Shown here in pieces: positions 17,351 through 27,100 of a stretch of DNA of 64,000 nucleotides. Location of the stretch: NCBI RefSeq assembly GCF_001427825.1, contig NZ_LMGT01000004.1, forward strand, positions 62,001 through 126,000, written 5' to 3'. The translations under genes were made by a program, and so were the position numbers. The stretch is from Brevundimonas sp. Root608. Lineage in GTDB: Bacteria > Pseudomonadota > Alphaproteobacteria > Caulobacterales > Caulobacteraceae. The first letter of the stretch is position 1. Every line of letters starts with the position of its first letter. The notes below the pieces were generated by a model. That model did not search any database. It was not told the DNA's origin and was given only the letters and a program-made list of their open reading frames with translations.

Positions 17351-18805
17351 ATGGCTGAACGCACGCTCGATCTCGGTGAACTGCAGGCGCTGCTGGAGCG
17401 AGTGCGTGGGCTGAAGATCGCCTGCGTCGGCGACCTGATGCTGGACCGCTATGTCTATGGCGAGGTCAGCCGGATTTCGCCCGAGGCGCCCATTCCCGTT
17501 CTGCGCATGGGTCGGACCCTCGCCATGCCGGGCGGGGTCGGCAATGTGGCGCGCAATGTCGCCGCCCTCGGGGGCGTGGCGCGACTGGGCGCGGTGGCGG
17601 GGCAGGATGCGGCCGGCGATGAGCTGGCGGCGCTGATCGCGGCGGAACCCGGCATCGAGGACGCGGTCGAGCGGCGCGCCGGCGTGGCCACCATCGTCAA
17701 GACGCGCTTCGTCGCCGCCGGCCAGCAGCTGTTGCGGCTCGATGAGGAAGCGGCGGCCTTGATGGGTGATGAAAGCGACGCCCTTACGGGTGCTTCCGTC
17801 TATCTGCTCTCAGATTACTCCAAGGGCGTGATCAGCGATCTGGTGATCGCCCAGGCCCTGTCCGCGTCGCAGACGAGCGGCGCGCCGGTGGTGGTCGACC
17901 CCAAGGGTCGCGACTTCGCCCGCTATGGCGCGGTGGATCTGATCAAGCCCAACGCCAGCGAACTTGCCGCCGCCACGGGCCTGCCGGTGGAGAGCGACGC
18001 CGAGGTCGAGGCGGCGTTGAAGGCGCTGCTGCACGCCACCACGGTCAAGGCTGTGGTGGTCACCCGGGCCGGCAAGGGCATGAGCCTGATGCGGCGCGGG
18101 GAGGCGGCGAAACATTTCCCCGGACGGGCGCGCGAGGTGTTCGACGTTTCGGGCGCGGGCGACACGGGTCTGGCGGCGCTGGGGCTGGCGCTGGGCGCGG
18201 GCGCTTCGCTGGAGACGGCGGTTGAGTTCGCCATCCTCGCCTCGGGCGTCGTGGTCGGCAAGGCGGGGACGGCGGTGGTCACCCCGGCCGAGCTGATCGA
18301 CGCCGAGATGAGCCAGCATGCCGCCGGGGCCCACGCAAAGGTCATGCCGCTGGAGGAGCTGGCGCATGTGGTCGAGGGCTGGAAGCGGCAGGGGCTGAAG
18401 GTCGGCTTCACCAACGGCTGTTTCGACATCCTGCATCGCGGCCACGTCGCCTATCTGGCCCAGGCGCGCGGGTGGTGCGACCGGCTGGTGGTGGCGCTGA
18501 ACACCGACGCCTCGGTGCGCCGCCTGAAGGGCGAGGGGCGGCCGATCAACGATCTGGACAGCCGGGCGGTGGTCATCGGCGGGCTTCAGTCCGTCGACCG
18601 GGTGACGGCCTTCGACGACCCGACGCCTCTGGCCCTGATCGAACGGCTGAGGCCCGATGTCCTGATCAAGGGCGCTGACTACACCCGCGAGGGGGTGGTC
18701 GGCGGCGATCTGGTCGAGAGCTGGGGCGGCGAGGTCAGGCTGGCCACATTTGAGGACGGCTATTCGACCACGAAGACGGTCGAGAAGATGAAGGGCGAAC
18801 GATGA
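17351..18805 (+). CDS. hldE: Bifunctional heptose-7-phosphate kinase / heptose-1-phosphate adenylyltransferase
   Basis: 484 residues in two domains. The N-terminal PfkB-type sugar kinase (about 1-320) has GDLMLDRYVYGEVSRISPEAP and the C-terminal kinase signature DVSGAGDTGLAALG with the catalytic Asp. The C-terminal nucleotidyltransferase (about 345-484) shows VGFTNGCFDILHRGHVAYL, with the HxGH motif. It makes ADP-D-glycero-D-manno-heptose for the LPS core. Its stop overlaps the start of hldD by four bases (ATGA). Confidence 0.94.
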   Translation: MAERTLDLGELQALLERVRGLKIACVGDLMLDRYVYGEVSRISPEAPIPVLRMGRTLAMPGGVGNVARNVAALGGVARLGAVAGQDAAGDELAALIAAEPGIEDAVERRAGVATIVKTRFVAAGQQLLRLDEEAAALMGDESDALTGASVYLLSDYSKGVISDLVIAQALSASQTSGAPVVVDPKGRDFARYGAVDLIKPNASELAAATGLPVESDAEVEAALKALLHATTVKAVVVTRAGKGMSLMRRGEAAKHFPGRAREVFDVSGAGDTGLAALGLALGAGASLETAVEFAILASGVVVGKAGTAVVTPAELIDAEMSQHAAGAHAKVMPLEELAHVVEGWKRQGLKVGFTNGCFDILHRGHVAYLAQARGWCDRLVVALNTDASVRRLKGEGRPINDLDSRAVVIGGLQSVDRVTAFDDPTPLALIERLRPDVLIKGADYTREGVVGGDLVESWGGEVRLATFEDGYSTTKTVEKMKGER

Positions 18806-19803
18806 TCCGGCGCATGATCGTGGTGACGGGCGGGGCCGGCTTCATCGGCTCGAACATCGTTGCGCGCCTGTGCGCCGAGGGGCGGCGCGATATCGTCGTG
18901 GTCGACCGGCTGGAGACGGCCGATCTGGGCAAGTGGAGGAATCTCGCCAAACATCCGATCGCCGACTTCTGGTCGCCCGAGGAGATGTTCGATCAGCTGG
19001 AGCGGAACGCCGAGCGGATCGAGGCCGTGGTTCACATGGGCGCAATTTCGTCGACGACCGAGCCGGACGCGGACCTGATCCTGCACACCAATTTCAGCCT
19101 GTCGCGGGACCTGTGGGCCTGGTGTTCGTTGCGCGACGCGCGGCTGATCTACGCTTCGTCGGCGGCGACCTACGGCGATGGCGGACTGGGGTTCGAGGAC
19201 CATGACGATCTTCGGTCCCTGTCTGCGCTTAGACCGCTAAATGCCTATGGTTATTCGAAATATCTGTTTGATCAATATGCGGCGAGGCAGGCGCAATACC
19301 GGACGGCGCCGGCCCAGTGGGCGGGGCTGAAATTCTTCAACGTCTATGGACCGAACGAGTACCACAAGGGCGGGATGAAGTCGGTCGTGGCCCAGATCTG
19401 GCCCAGGGTTCAGGCCGATCAGCCGGTGACCCTGTTCCGCTCGCACAATCCGAACTACGCCGACGGCGGCCAGATGCGCGACTTCGTGTTCGTCGACGAC
19501 GTGGTCGACATGGTCGAATGGCTGCTGGAGACGCCCGAGGTGTCGGGCGTGTTCAACGCCGGCTCGGGGCAGGCGCGGTCCTTCCTCGATCTGGCCAACG
19601 CCACCTTCGCGGCGGCGGGCAAGACGCCCCGGATCGAATACGTCGATACGCCCGAGAGCATCCGCGACAAATACCAGTATTTCACCGAGGCGCGGATGGA
19701 GCGGGTGCGCGAAGCCGGGTTCAGCGGTCAATCGACGCCGCTGGAAGAGGGCGTGCGCCGCTATGTGCAGGACTTCCTCGCCACGGCGGACCCGTATCGA
19801 TGA
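18802..19803 (+). CDS. hldD: ADP-L-glycero-D-manno-heptose-6-epimerase
   Basis: 333 residues, an extended short-chain dehydrogenase fold. It epimerises ADP-heptose at C6 to the L-glycero form used by LPS heptosyltransferases. The NADP-binding VVTGGAGFIGSNIV is at the N-terminus, YASSAATYGDG follows, and the catalytic YxxxK is in YGYSKYLFDQY. GLKFFNVYGPNEYHKGGMKS is diagnostic for HldD. Start and stop are nested with the neighbouring genes: ATGA with hldE and ATGA with the DUF3089 gene. Confidence 0.94.
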   Translation: MIRRMIVVTGGAGFIGSNIVARLCAEGRRDIVVVDRLETADLGKWRNLAKHPIADFWSPEEMFDQLERNAERIEAVVHMGAISSTTEPDADLILHTNFSLSRDLWAWCSLRDARLIYASSAATYGDGGLGFEDHDDLRSLSALRPLNAYGYSKYLFDQYAARQAQYRTAPAQWAGLKFFNVYGPNEYHKGGMKSVVAQIWPRVQADQPVTLFRSHNPNYADGGQMRDFVFVDDVVDMVEWLLETPEVSGVFNAGSGQARSFLDLANATFAAAGKTPRIEYVDTPESIRDKYQYFTEARMERVREAGFSGQSTPLEEGVRRYVQDFLATADPYR

Positions 19804-20906
19804 CGCGGCCGAGGCTGACCTTTCGCCAGTGGGTCGGCTGGATCGGCCTGACGATCATCCTGGTGCTGGCCGCCGCCGTCGCGGTGTGGCGCGGCGACAT
19901 CCTCAGGGCCGGGCTGGACCCCCAGGTGCCGTTCCAGACCTACACGCCGCCGCCCGCGCCCGATTACGGGGCGCCGGCGGCCTGGGCGTTGCGGGAGACG
20001 CGGACAGCGGGCGCGGGGCCGGCGGCTGTCTTCTTCGTCCATTCGACCACCTATGACGGCGGGGCCGAGTGGAACGGTCCGATCGGAGACCGGGCGGCGG
20101 ACGCCTATCTCAGCCGGGTGGTGCTGCCCAACTACGCCGGGCCGTTCGCGCGCGCCGGGGCGATCAGCGCGCCGCGCTATCGGCAGGGCAGCCTCTACAC
20201 TCGCCTGACGCTGCGCGAGGATGCGCGCGAGGCGCGGGCCTTCGCCTGGGGCGATGCGGCGGCGGCGTTCGACGTCTGGATCGCCAACCATCCCGGCGGG
20301 CCGATCGTGCTGGCCGGGGTGGAACAGGGCGGCGACATCGTCGAACGGCTGGTGCGTGAGCGCGTGGCCCCCGATCCGGCGCTGAGCCAACGGCTCGTCG
20401 CGGCCTATCTGATCGATGTGGTGGCGGCCGCCGACGGCTTGTCGCCCCGGGTCCCTGCCTGCGCCAGGCGCGATCAGGTCGGCTGCGTCGTCGGCTGGTC
20501 GCCGGTGGGCGAGGGCAATGACGGCGCGGCTCGGCGGCGGCTGCGCCGGGCCCTGGTCTGGGACGCGCGGGGCCGGCTGGTCGACCTGGGTCAGCGCCCG
20601 GCGCTGTGCGTCAATCCCGTGACCGGCTCGACCGACACGGCGCCGGTCGAGGCGCGGCGGCACAAGGGAGCGACCAACGCCACCGGGCTGGAGTGGGGCG
20701 CGCGGCCGGCCTTGATGGCGCGTGAGATCGCCACCCAGTGCCGCGGCGGCCTGCTGCGCCACACAGAGCCCAGGACGGAGTCCTTCCGCGAGACCGGAAG
20801 TTGGGCTGATCGAAGAAAGTCTCGCCCATACAATCTGTTCTATGGTGACATTGAAGCAGATGTTCAAGCGCGTCTGACGGCCTGGCAGGCTCGCCAGGCG
20901 GCCTAG
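19800..20906 (+). CDS. DUF3089 alpha/beta-hydrolase-like membrane-anchored protein
   Basis: 368 residues. An N-terminal membrane anchor (WIGLTIILVLAAAVAVW, about 14-30) is followed by a DUF3089 domain: VFFVHSTTYDGGAEWNGP and GCVVGWSPVGEGN are typical. In the family a nucleophile elbow GHSQG normally follows a stretch like FILA; here the same place reads LAGVEQGGD, so the expected Ser is Glu175. That would remove the usual hydrolase nucleophile. Translation is coupled to hldD (ATGA), which suggests an envelope role. Its TAG overlaps the recG TAG on the other strand in a shared CTAG. Confidence 0.78.
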   Translation: MTRPRLTFRQWVGWIGLTIILVLAAAVAVWRGDILRAGLDPQVPFQTYTPPPAPDYGAPAAWALRETRTAGAGPAAVFFVHSTTYDGGAEWNGPIGDRAADAYLSRVVLPNYAGPFARAGAISAPRYRQGSLYTRLTLREDAREARAFAWGDAAAAFDVWIANHPGGPIVLAGVEQGGDIVERLVRERVAPDPALSQRLVAAYLIDVVAAADGLSPRVPACARRDQVGCVVGWSPVGEGNDGAARRRLRRALVWDARGRLVDLGQRPALCVNPVTGSTDTAPVEARRHKGATNATGLEWGARPALMAREIATQCRGGLLRHTEPRTESFRETGSWADRRKSRPYNLFYGDIEADVQARLTAWQARQAA

Positions 20907-22990
20907 TCGATGCCCGGCCGGTCGTTGCGCCAGTCGAACAGGGCCTCGAGCACCCTGACCGCCTCGCCGCGCGGCGAGGTCAGGTCGGGATCGCGGCCCA
21001 GCACCAGACGGGCGTCGTCGGCGGCGGCCAGCATCAGGGCGCGGTGCCGGATCGGGTCGGCGAAGCGGTAGGCCGGGAAGCCGCTCTGCTTCAGACCCAG
21101 CGGATCGCCGCCGCCGCGCAGGCGGAAATCCTCCTCGGCGATCTCGAAGCCGTCCTCGGTGCGGCGCAGGGTCTCCAGCCGGGTCTTCGCCGTCTCGCCG
21201 AGACCGTCGTCTCCGCCGCCGTAGAGCAGGATGCAGGCGCTGGCCTTGGCCCCCCGGCCGACGCGGCCGCGCAGCTGATGAAGTTGGGCCAGGCCGAACC
21301 GGTCGGCGTGCTCGATGACCATGATGGTGGCGTTGGGCACGTCGACGCCGACCTCGACCACGGTGGTGGCGACCAGCAGCGGGATGCGGCCGTCGGCGAA
21401 GTCGGCCATGACGGCCTCGCGCTCGGGCCCCGGCATCTGGCCGTGTGCGAGGCCGACCTCGACCTTGAGGATGCGGCGCAGGTCGGCGGCGCGGGCCTCG
21501 GCGGCGGCGAGGTCGGAGGCTTCGCTCTCGGCCACCAGCGGGCAGATCCAGTAGGCCTGGGCGCCGCTGTCGATGGCGGCCTTGAGCCGCTTCGCCACCT
21601 CGCCGATGCGGGCGAGAGGCAGGACGGCGGTGGTGACGGGTGTGCGGCCCGGCGGCTTCTCCATCAGGCGCGAGACCTCGAGTTCGCCGTACTGTGTCAG
21701 TTCGAGGGTGCGGGGGATGGGCGTCGCCGACATGGTCAGCAGATGGACGCCGCCTGTGCGCGGGTCGCCCTTGGCCTGGAGCCGCTGGCGCTCGTTGACG
21801 CCGAAGCGGTGCTGTTCGTCGATCACGGCGAGGGCCAGCCGGTCGAAGCGGACGGCGTCCTGGAACAGGGCGTGGGTGCCGATGGCGACCTGGGCCTCGC
21901 CCGAGGCGAGGGCGGCGAGACGGGCGCGGCGCTCGGCCGGCGCATCCCTGCCGGTCAGGAGGACGGCGCTGACGCCGGCGGCCTCCATCATCGGCGCGAT
22001 GCGCTGATAGTGCTGGCGGGCGAGGATTTCGGTCGGCGCCATCAGGGCGGACTGGAAGCCCGAGGCGGCGGCGTCGGCCAGGGCCAGGGCGGCGACCGCG
22101 GTCTTGCCCGAGCCGACATCGCCCTGCAGCAGCCGGCCCATCTGTTCGCCCGAGGCGAGGTCGCGGCGAATCTCGGCGATGGCCTGATGCTGGGCCCCGG
22201 TCAGCTGGAAGGGGAGGGACTCGAGCAGGCGAGCCGAGGCGTCGCCCGGATGGATCACCGGCGCGGGCGTGATCTGGCGGGCGCGGCGGCGACGGGCCAG
22301 CGCCAGCTGGTGGGCGAGCAGTTCGTCATAGGCCAGTCGCTGGCGGGCGGGTGCGTCGGGCTCCAGATCGGGCTCGGCCTCCGGGGCGTGCAGGCGTTCG
22401 AGGGCGGCGCGCCAGCCGGGCCAGCGGGTTCTGGCCAGCCAGGCCGGGTCCTGCCATTCGGGCAGGTCGGGAGCGTGCTGGAGCGCGGCCTGGACCAGTT
22501 TGCGGATGATGCGGGAGGACAGGCCCTGGGTCGCCGGATAGACGGGCTCGATGGCGGGAATGTCGCCCGCCTGTTCGGGGGTGAAGATGTCCGGGTGGAC
22601 GATCTGCACCTCGCTGTTGAAGCGCTCGACCTTGCCGGTGACCAGCCGGGTCTGGCCCCGCGGCAGCAGGCGGTCGATGTGCTGGGCCGAGCCGCCGAAC
22701 CAGATCAGGTGGACGAAGCCGGTGGCGTCGGTCGCCCGCACCTTGATGGGCGCGCCGGGCTTGGGCGGGACGATCAGGCGGTCGATGACGATCTCGAAGA
22801 CGCCGACCTGGCCCTCGACGGCGTTCGCGGCGGTCATCGGGCGACGCACGATCAGTCCGGACGGCGACAGGAACGCGACGTCGCGCACCAGCGGCCCGGC
22901 CAGCTTCTGGACGAGCGGGAGCACCTTCGGACCTACGCCCTTCAGGGTGGAGACCTCGGCGAACAATGGAAACAGGACCTCGGGGCGCAT
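20903..22990 (-). CDS. recG: ATP-dependent DNA helicase RecG
   Basis: 695 residues; E. coli RecG is 693. It reverses stalled forks and migrates Holliday junctions. Order of domains: N-terminal helix and wedge/OB domain (about 60-160), then helicase core with LLQGDVGSGKTAVAALAL (Walker A), LMAPTEILARQH, VIDEQHRFGV (DEQH box), TMSATPIPRTL and the C-terminal GRVGRGAKAS. ATG at 22990 was chosen; a TTG three codons earlier is possible. It is divergent from the GH19 gene and convergent with the DUF3089 gene. Confidence 0.95.
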   Translation of the reverse strand: MRPEVLFPLFAEVSTLKGVGPKVLPLVQKLAGPLVRDVAFLSPSGLIVRRPMTAANAVEGQVGVFEIVIDRLIVPPKPGAPIKVRATDATGFVHLIWFGGSAQHIDRLLPRGQTRLVTGKVERFNSEVQIVHPDIFTPEQAGDIPAIEPVYPATQGLSSRIIRKLVQAALQHAPDLPEWQDPAWLARTRWPGWRAALERLHAPEAEPDLEPDAPARQRLAYDELLAHQLALARRRRARQITPAPVIHPGDASARLLESLPFQLTGAQHQAIAEIRRDLASGEQMGRLLQGDVGSGKTAVAALALADAAASGFQSALMAPTEILARQHYQRIAPMMEAAGVSAVLLTGRDAPAERRARLAALASGEAQVAIGTHALFQDAVRFDRLALAVIDEQHRFGVNERQRLQAKGDPRTGGVHLLTMSATPIPRTLELTQYGELEVSRLMEKPPGRTPVTTAVLPLARIGEVAKRLKAAIDSGAQAYWICPLVAESEASDLAAAEARAADLRRILKVEVGLAHGQMPGPEREAVMADFADGRIPLLVATTVVEVGVDVPNATIMVIEHADRFGLAQLHQLRGRVGRGAKASACILLYGGGDDGLGETAKTRLETLRRTEDGFEIAEEDFRLRGGGDPLGLKQSGFPAYRFADPIRHRALMLAAADDARLVLGRDPDLTSPRGEAVRVLEALFDWRNDRPGID

Positions 22991-23077
22991 GATTACCAAT
23001 ACATCCCTAGATTGTATCGCTGCGCCATCCGTGTCTTTATGCGGGAGTCGATTTCGGCGAGGACGGAGGGCAGGCGC

Positions 23078-23776
23078 ATGTCGGTCCAGGATCTGCAGAA
23101 CACTCTACGCGCCAAGGGATACGATCCCGGCGCGGCCGACGGCCAGCTGGGGCCCCGAACGTTTCAGGCCTTCGCGGGCTATATGTCCGACGGCCGGGCG
23201 CCGGCCGGCACGGGCGCCCTGATCGCGCAGTACGCGCCTGCTGGCGAACTGACCACCCGCCTGCGGCTGATCCATTTCCTTGCCCAGGTCAGTCATGAGA
23301 GTGGTTTCCGCCCGATCGCCGAGAACCTGAACTACTCGGTCGACGGCCTCAAGCAGACGTTTTCCGCCGCGCGCATCTCGCGGGCCCAATGCGAAGCGCT
23401 GGGGCGGGCGCCGGGACGGCCGGCGGATCAGCAAGCCATCGCCAACGCCGTCTATGGCGGGACCTGGGGCGCGGCCAATCTGGGCAACACCCGGCCGGGG
23501 GACGGGTGGCGATATCGGGGGCGGGGTCTGATCCAGCTGACCGGCCGCGCCAACTACGCCCGCACCGGCGCAGGGTATGAGGCGGATCCGGATCAGGTCA
23601 TGACCCCGGCCGGATCTGTCCAATGCGCGGTCGACTACTGGCGCACGCGGGGCTTGAACGCGGCGGCGGACGCGGACGATGTGGCGCGGGTGACCCGGCT
23701 GATCAACGGCGGGGTTCTGGGGCTGGCGGAGCGGACGGCGCTGACCGACCGGGGAAAGGCTGTCTGGCCCGCGTAA
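23078..23776 (+). CDS. GH19 chitinase/endolysin-like protein with peptidoglycan-binding N-terminus
   Basis: 232 residues. Residues 1-35 (LQNTLRAKGYDPGAADGQLG) match a peptidoglycan-binding type 1 repeat. The rest is a glycoside hydrolase family 19 domain: FLAQVSHESGFRPIAENLNYS with likely catalytic Glu74 and second Glu82, NAVYGGTWGAANLGN, and YRGRGLIQLTGRANYAR. GH19 enzymes of this type cleave peptidoglycan or chitin. No signal peptide is present, as in phage endolysins that need a holin. GGAGGG eight bases upstream supports ATG at 23078. No phage genes are nearby, so it looks like a single domesticated or transferred lysin gene. Confidence 0.85.
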   Translation: MSVQDLQNTLRAKGYDPGAADGQLGPRTFQAFAGYMSDGRAPAGTGALIAQYAPAGELTTRLRLIHFLAQVSHESGFRPIAENLNYSVDGLKQTFSAARISRAQCEALGRAPGRPADQQAIANAVYGGTWGAANLGNTRPGDGWRYRGRGLIQLTGRANYARTGAGYEADPDQVMTPAGSVQCAVDYWRTRGLNAAADADDVARVTRLINGGVLGLAERTALTDRGKAVWPA

Positions 23777-23820
23777 GTACGGTGGCGGCGGGGCTCCGCG
23801 CCCGCTATATCCCCCGCTTC

Positions 23821-24117
23821 ATGACCGATGACCGTGAGCAGACCCGTCTGGCCCGCGCGCGCTTTCGCGCGTGGCGTCGAGGCTTTCGCGAAGCCGATCT
23901 GGTGCTGGGCCCCTTCGTCGACAGCGTCGGCCCGTCGCTGTCCGCAGCGGAACTGGGAGCGTTCGAGGCGCTTCTGGATGCGGATGACTATGCGCTTTAC
24001 GGCTGGATCACCGGGACCGGGCCGACCCCTGACGAGCATGAGACCCCGGTGATGGGCAAGATCCGCGACTTCATGCGCGACCACGTCGCCGCCGCCGTGG
24101 CCGAGGGCGCCGGCTGA
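23821..24117 (+). CDS. sdhE: FAD assembly factor SdhE
   Basis: 98 residues of the SdhE/DUF339 family. It helps attach FAD covalently to the succinate dehydrogenase flavoprotein. The family RGxxE signature is present as RGFREADLVLGPFVD; the LLDADDYALYGWITG stretch follows, matching the conserved D-x-D-L-x-x-W region. ATG at 23821 begins at the family's usual N-terminus. Its TGA overlaps the ATG of mfd by one base. The same adjacency of sdhE to mfd (and recG) is common in alphaproteobacteria. Confidence 0.9.
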   Translation: MTDDREQTRLARARFRAWRRGFREADLVLGPFVDSVGPSLSAAELGAFEALLDADDYALYGWITGTGPTPDEHETPVMGKIRDFMRDHVAAAVAEGAG

Positions 24118-27100
24118 TGGACGCGGCGGTCCCCAAACGGGGCGATCAGGAACTGGGCGGCGCGCCGGAGGGCCTGGATGCGCTGACGGTCGCGGAGCGG
24201 CTGAGGGCCGAGGGCGGCCTCGGCGTGTTCGTGGCCCGCGACTACGCCCGCATGGGCGAGTTCGTTCAGGCGTTCGGCTTCTTCGCCCAGGATATCGAGG
24301 TCATCGAATTTCCGGCCTGGGACTGCCTGCCCTACGACCGGCTGAGCCCGTCGTCTTCGGTTTCGGCCGAGCGGATGGCGGCGCTGACGAAACTGGCGCA
24401 GCGGCAACCGGGCGACAGCCGTCCGACGCTGGTCGTGACCACGGTCGGGGCGGCGATCCAGCGGACACCGCCGCGCGAGGTGACGTGCGGGGCCGGATTC
24501 GAGACCACGGTCGGGCTGGATCTCGATACGGCGGCGCTGGAGCGGTATTTCGCGGCCAACGGCTACATGCGCGCCTCGACGGTGTCGGAGCGCGGCGAGT
24601 TCGCGGTGCGCGGCGGGGTGATCGACGTCTATCCACCGGGCTTCGAAGAGCCGGTGCGGCTGGACATGTTCGGCTCGGAGCTGGAATCGATCCGCACCTT
24701 CGATCCGGCGACCCAGCGGTCGACGGGGCAGCGGCGCGAGGTGTCTCTGGCGCCGGTGTCCGAAGCCCTGCTGGACGCCGAAAGCATTTCGCGGTTCCGC
24801 ACCGGCTATCTGAGCCTGTTCGGCGCGGCGGGAGACGACCCGCTGTACGGGGCCATCAGCGAAGGCGCGCGGCGGCAGGGCATGGAGCACTGGCTGCCGC
24901 TGCTCTACGACCGGCTGGAGACGCTGTTCGACTATCTGCCCGACGACGCGAAGGTGTTTCTGGACAATCAGGTCGAGGCGGCGCGGGCCGAACGCTGGAC
25001 CCTGACCCGCGACGCCTACGAGGCGCGCCGCGACGCGGCGATGAGCCGGAAGGCGGGCAGCGGGGGCTCGGCCTATCGCGCCCTGCCGCCCGAGCGGCTG
25101 TATCTCGACGAGGCCGAGTGGAACACCGCCTTGGCCGGGCGCCGGGTGTGGCGGATGTCGCCGTTCCACGGGGCGGGCGAGGACGCCGGCGGCCGGCTGG
25201 GCCGCAGCTTCGCGGCCGAGCGGGCGCAGGACAGCGTCAATCTGTTCGAGGCCGTGGCGCGCCACGCCGAGGCGGTGAAGGCGGCGGGCAAGCGGGTGCT
25301 GTTCGCGTCGTGGACAGAGGGCTCGTCCGAGCGGCTGGCGGGCATGCTGGCCGATCACGGGCTGGAGCATGTCGTCGCCGTGCGCGACTGGACCGACGTC
25401 CAGAAGGCGCCGAAGGACATCTATCTGCGTGGCGTCCTGCCGGTCGAACACGGGTTCGAGACGGGGGATGTCGCCGTCATCTCCGAGACCGACATTCTCG
25501 GCGACCGGCTCGCGCGGCCGAGGAAGAAGCGGCGGGCGTCGAACTTCCTCGCCGAGGCCTCGGCCCTGACCACCGGCGACCTGGTGGTCCACCTCGATCA
25601 CGGCATCGGCCGCTATGAGGGGCTGAAGACGCTGGAGATCCAGCAGGCGCCGCACGACTGTCTGGAGTTGCTCTACGCCGGGGACAGCAAGCTGTATCTG
25701 CCGGTCGAGAACATCGACCTGTTGACCCGGTACGGCAGCGATTCCGATGGCGCGCAGCTGGACCGGCTGGGCGGGGCGGGCTGGCAGGCGCGCAAGGCCA
25801 AGGCCAAGGCCCGCCTGCGCGACATGGCCGAGGGGCTGATCGCCCTGGCGGCCAAGCGGTCGCTGCGCTCTTCGGACCCGATCACGCCGCCGCACGGCCT
25901 GTTCGACGAATTCTGCGCCCGCTTCCCGTACGAGGAGACGGACGACCAGCTCAACGCCATCGGCGACGTGCTGGAGGACCTTGGCAAGGGCACGCCGATG
26001 GATCGCCTGATCTGCGGCGACGTCGGCTTCGGCAAGACCGAGGTGGCGCTGCGGGCCGCCTTCGTGGTGGCCATGACGGGCCAGCAGGTGGCCATCGTCT
26101 GCCCGACGACCCTGCTGGCGCGGCAGCATTTCAAGACCTTCAGCGAGCGGTTCGCCGGCTGGCCGGTCACGGTGCGCCATCTGTCGCGGATGGTGACGGC
26201 GAAGGATGCGGCCGAGACTCGGGCGGGCCTGAAGGACGGCTCGTTCGAGATCGTCGTCGGCACACATGCGGTGCTGAGCGAACAGGTCGGGTTCAAGGAC
26301 CTGGGCCTGGTGATCGTCGACGAGGAGCAGCACTTCGGGGTCAAGCACAAGGAGAAGCTGAAGTCCCTGCGGGCCGACGTCCATCTGCTGACCCTGACGG
26401 CGACGCCCATTCCGCGGACGCTGCAGATGGCGCTCTCGGGCATCCGCGAGATGTCGATCATCGCCACCCCGCCGGTCGATCGTCTGGCGGTGCGGACCTA
26501 TGTGACGCCTTGGGACCCGGTGCTGGTGCGCGAGGCCCTGCTGCGCGAGAAATACCGCGGCGGTCAGGCCTATTACGTCGTGCCGCGCCTGTCGGACCTG
26601 CCGGACATCGAGAAATTCCTGCGCGAGCAGGTCCCCGAGATCAAATTCGTCGTCGGCCACGGCCAGATGTCGCCGACCCAGCTGGAAGACGTGATGAGCG
26701 CCTTCTACGACGGCAGCTACGACCTGCTGCTGTCGACAACCATCGTCGAGAGCGGGCTGGACGTGCCGACGGCCAACACCCTGATCGTGTACAAGGCCGA
26801 CATGTTCGGCCTGGCCCAGCTGCACCAGATCCGCGGCCGCATCGGACGGGCCAAGGCGCGGGCCTTCGCCTATCTGACCACGCCGCCGAACAAGCCGATG
26901 AGCCTGTCGTCCGAGCGCCGTCTGCAGGTGCTGCAGTCGCTGGACAACCTCGGCGCCGGCTTCCAGCTGGCCAGCCACGATCTGGACCAGCGCGGCGGCG
27001 GCAATCTGCTGGGCGACGAACAGTCGGGCCATATCCGCGAGGTCGGGGTCGAGCTGTACCAGCAGATGCTGGAGGACGCGGTCGCTGAACTGCGTCAGGC

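Noticed and set aside
23078..23776. Prophage remnant around the GH19 lysin
   Set aside because: The neighbours are recG, sdhE and mfd, all core genes in usual order; no integrase, capsid, holin or attachment-site duplication is visible.
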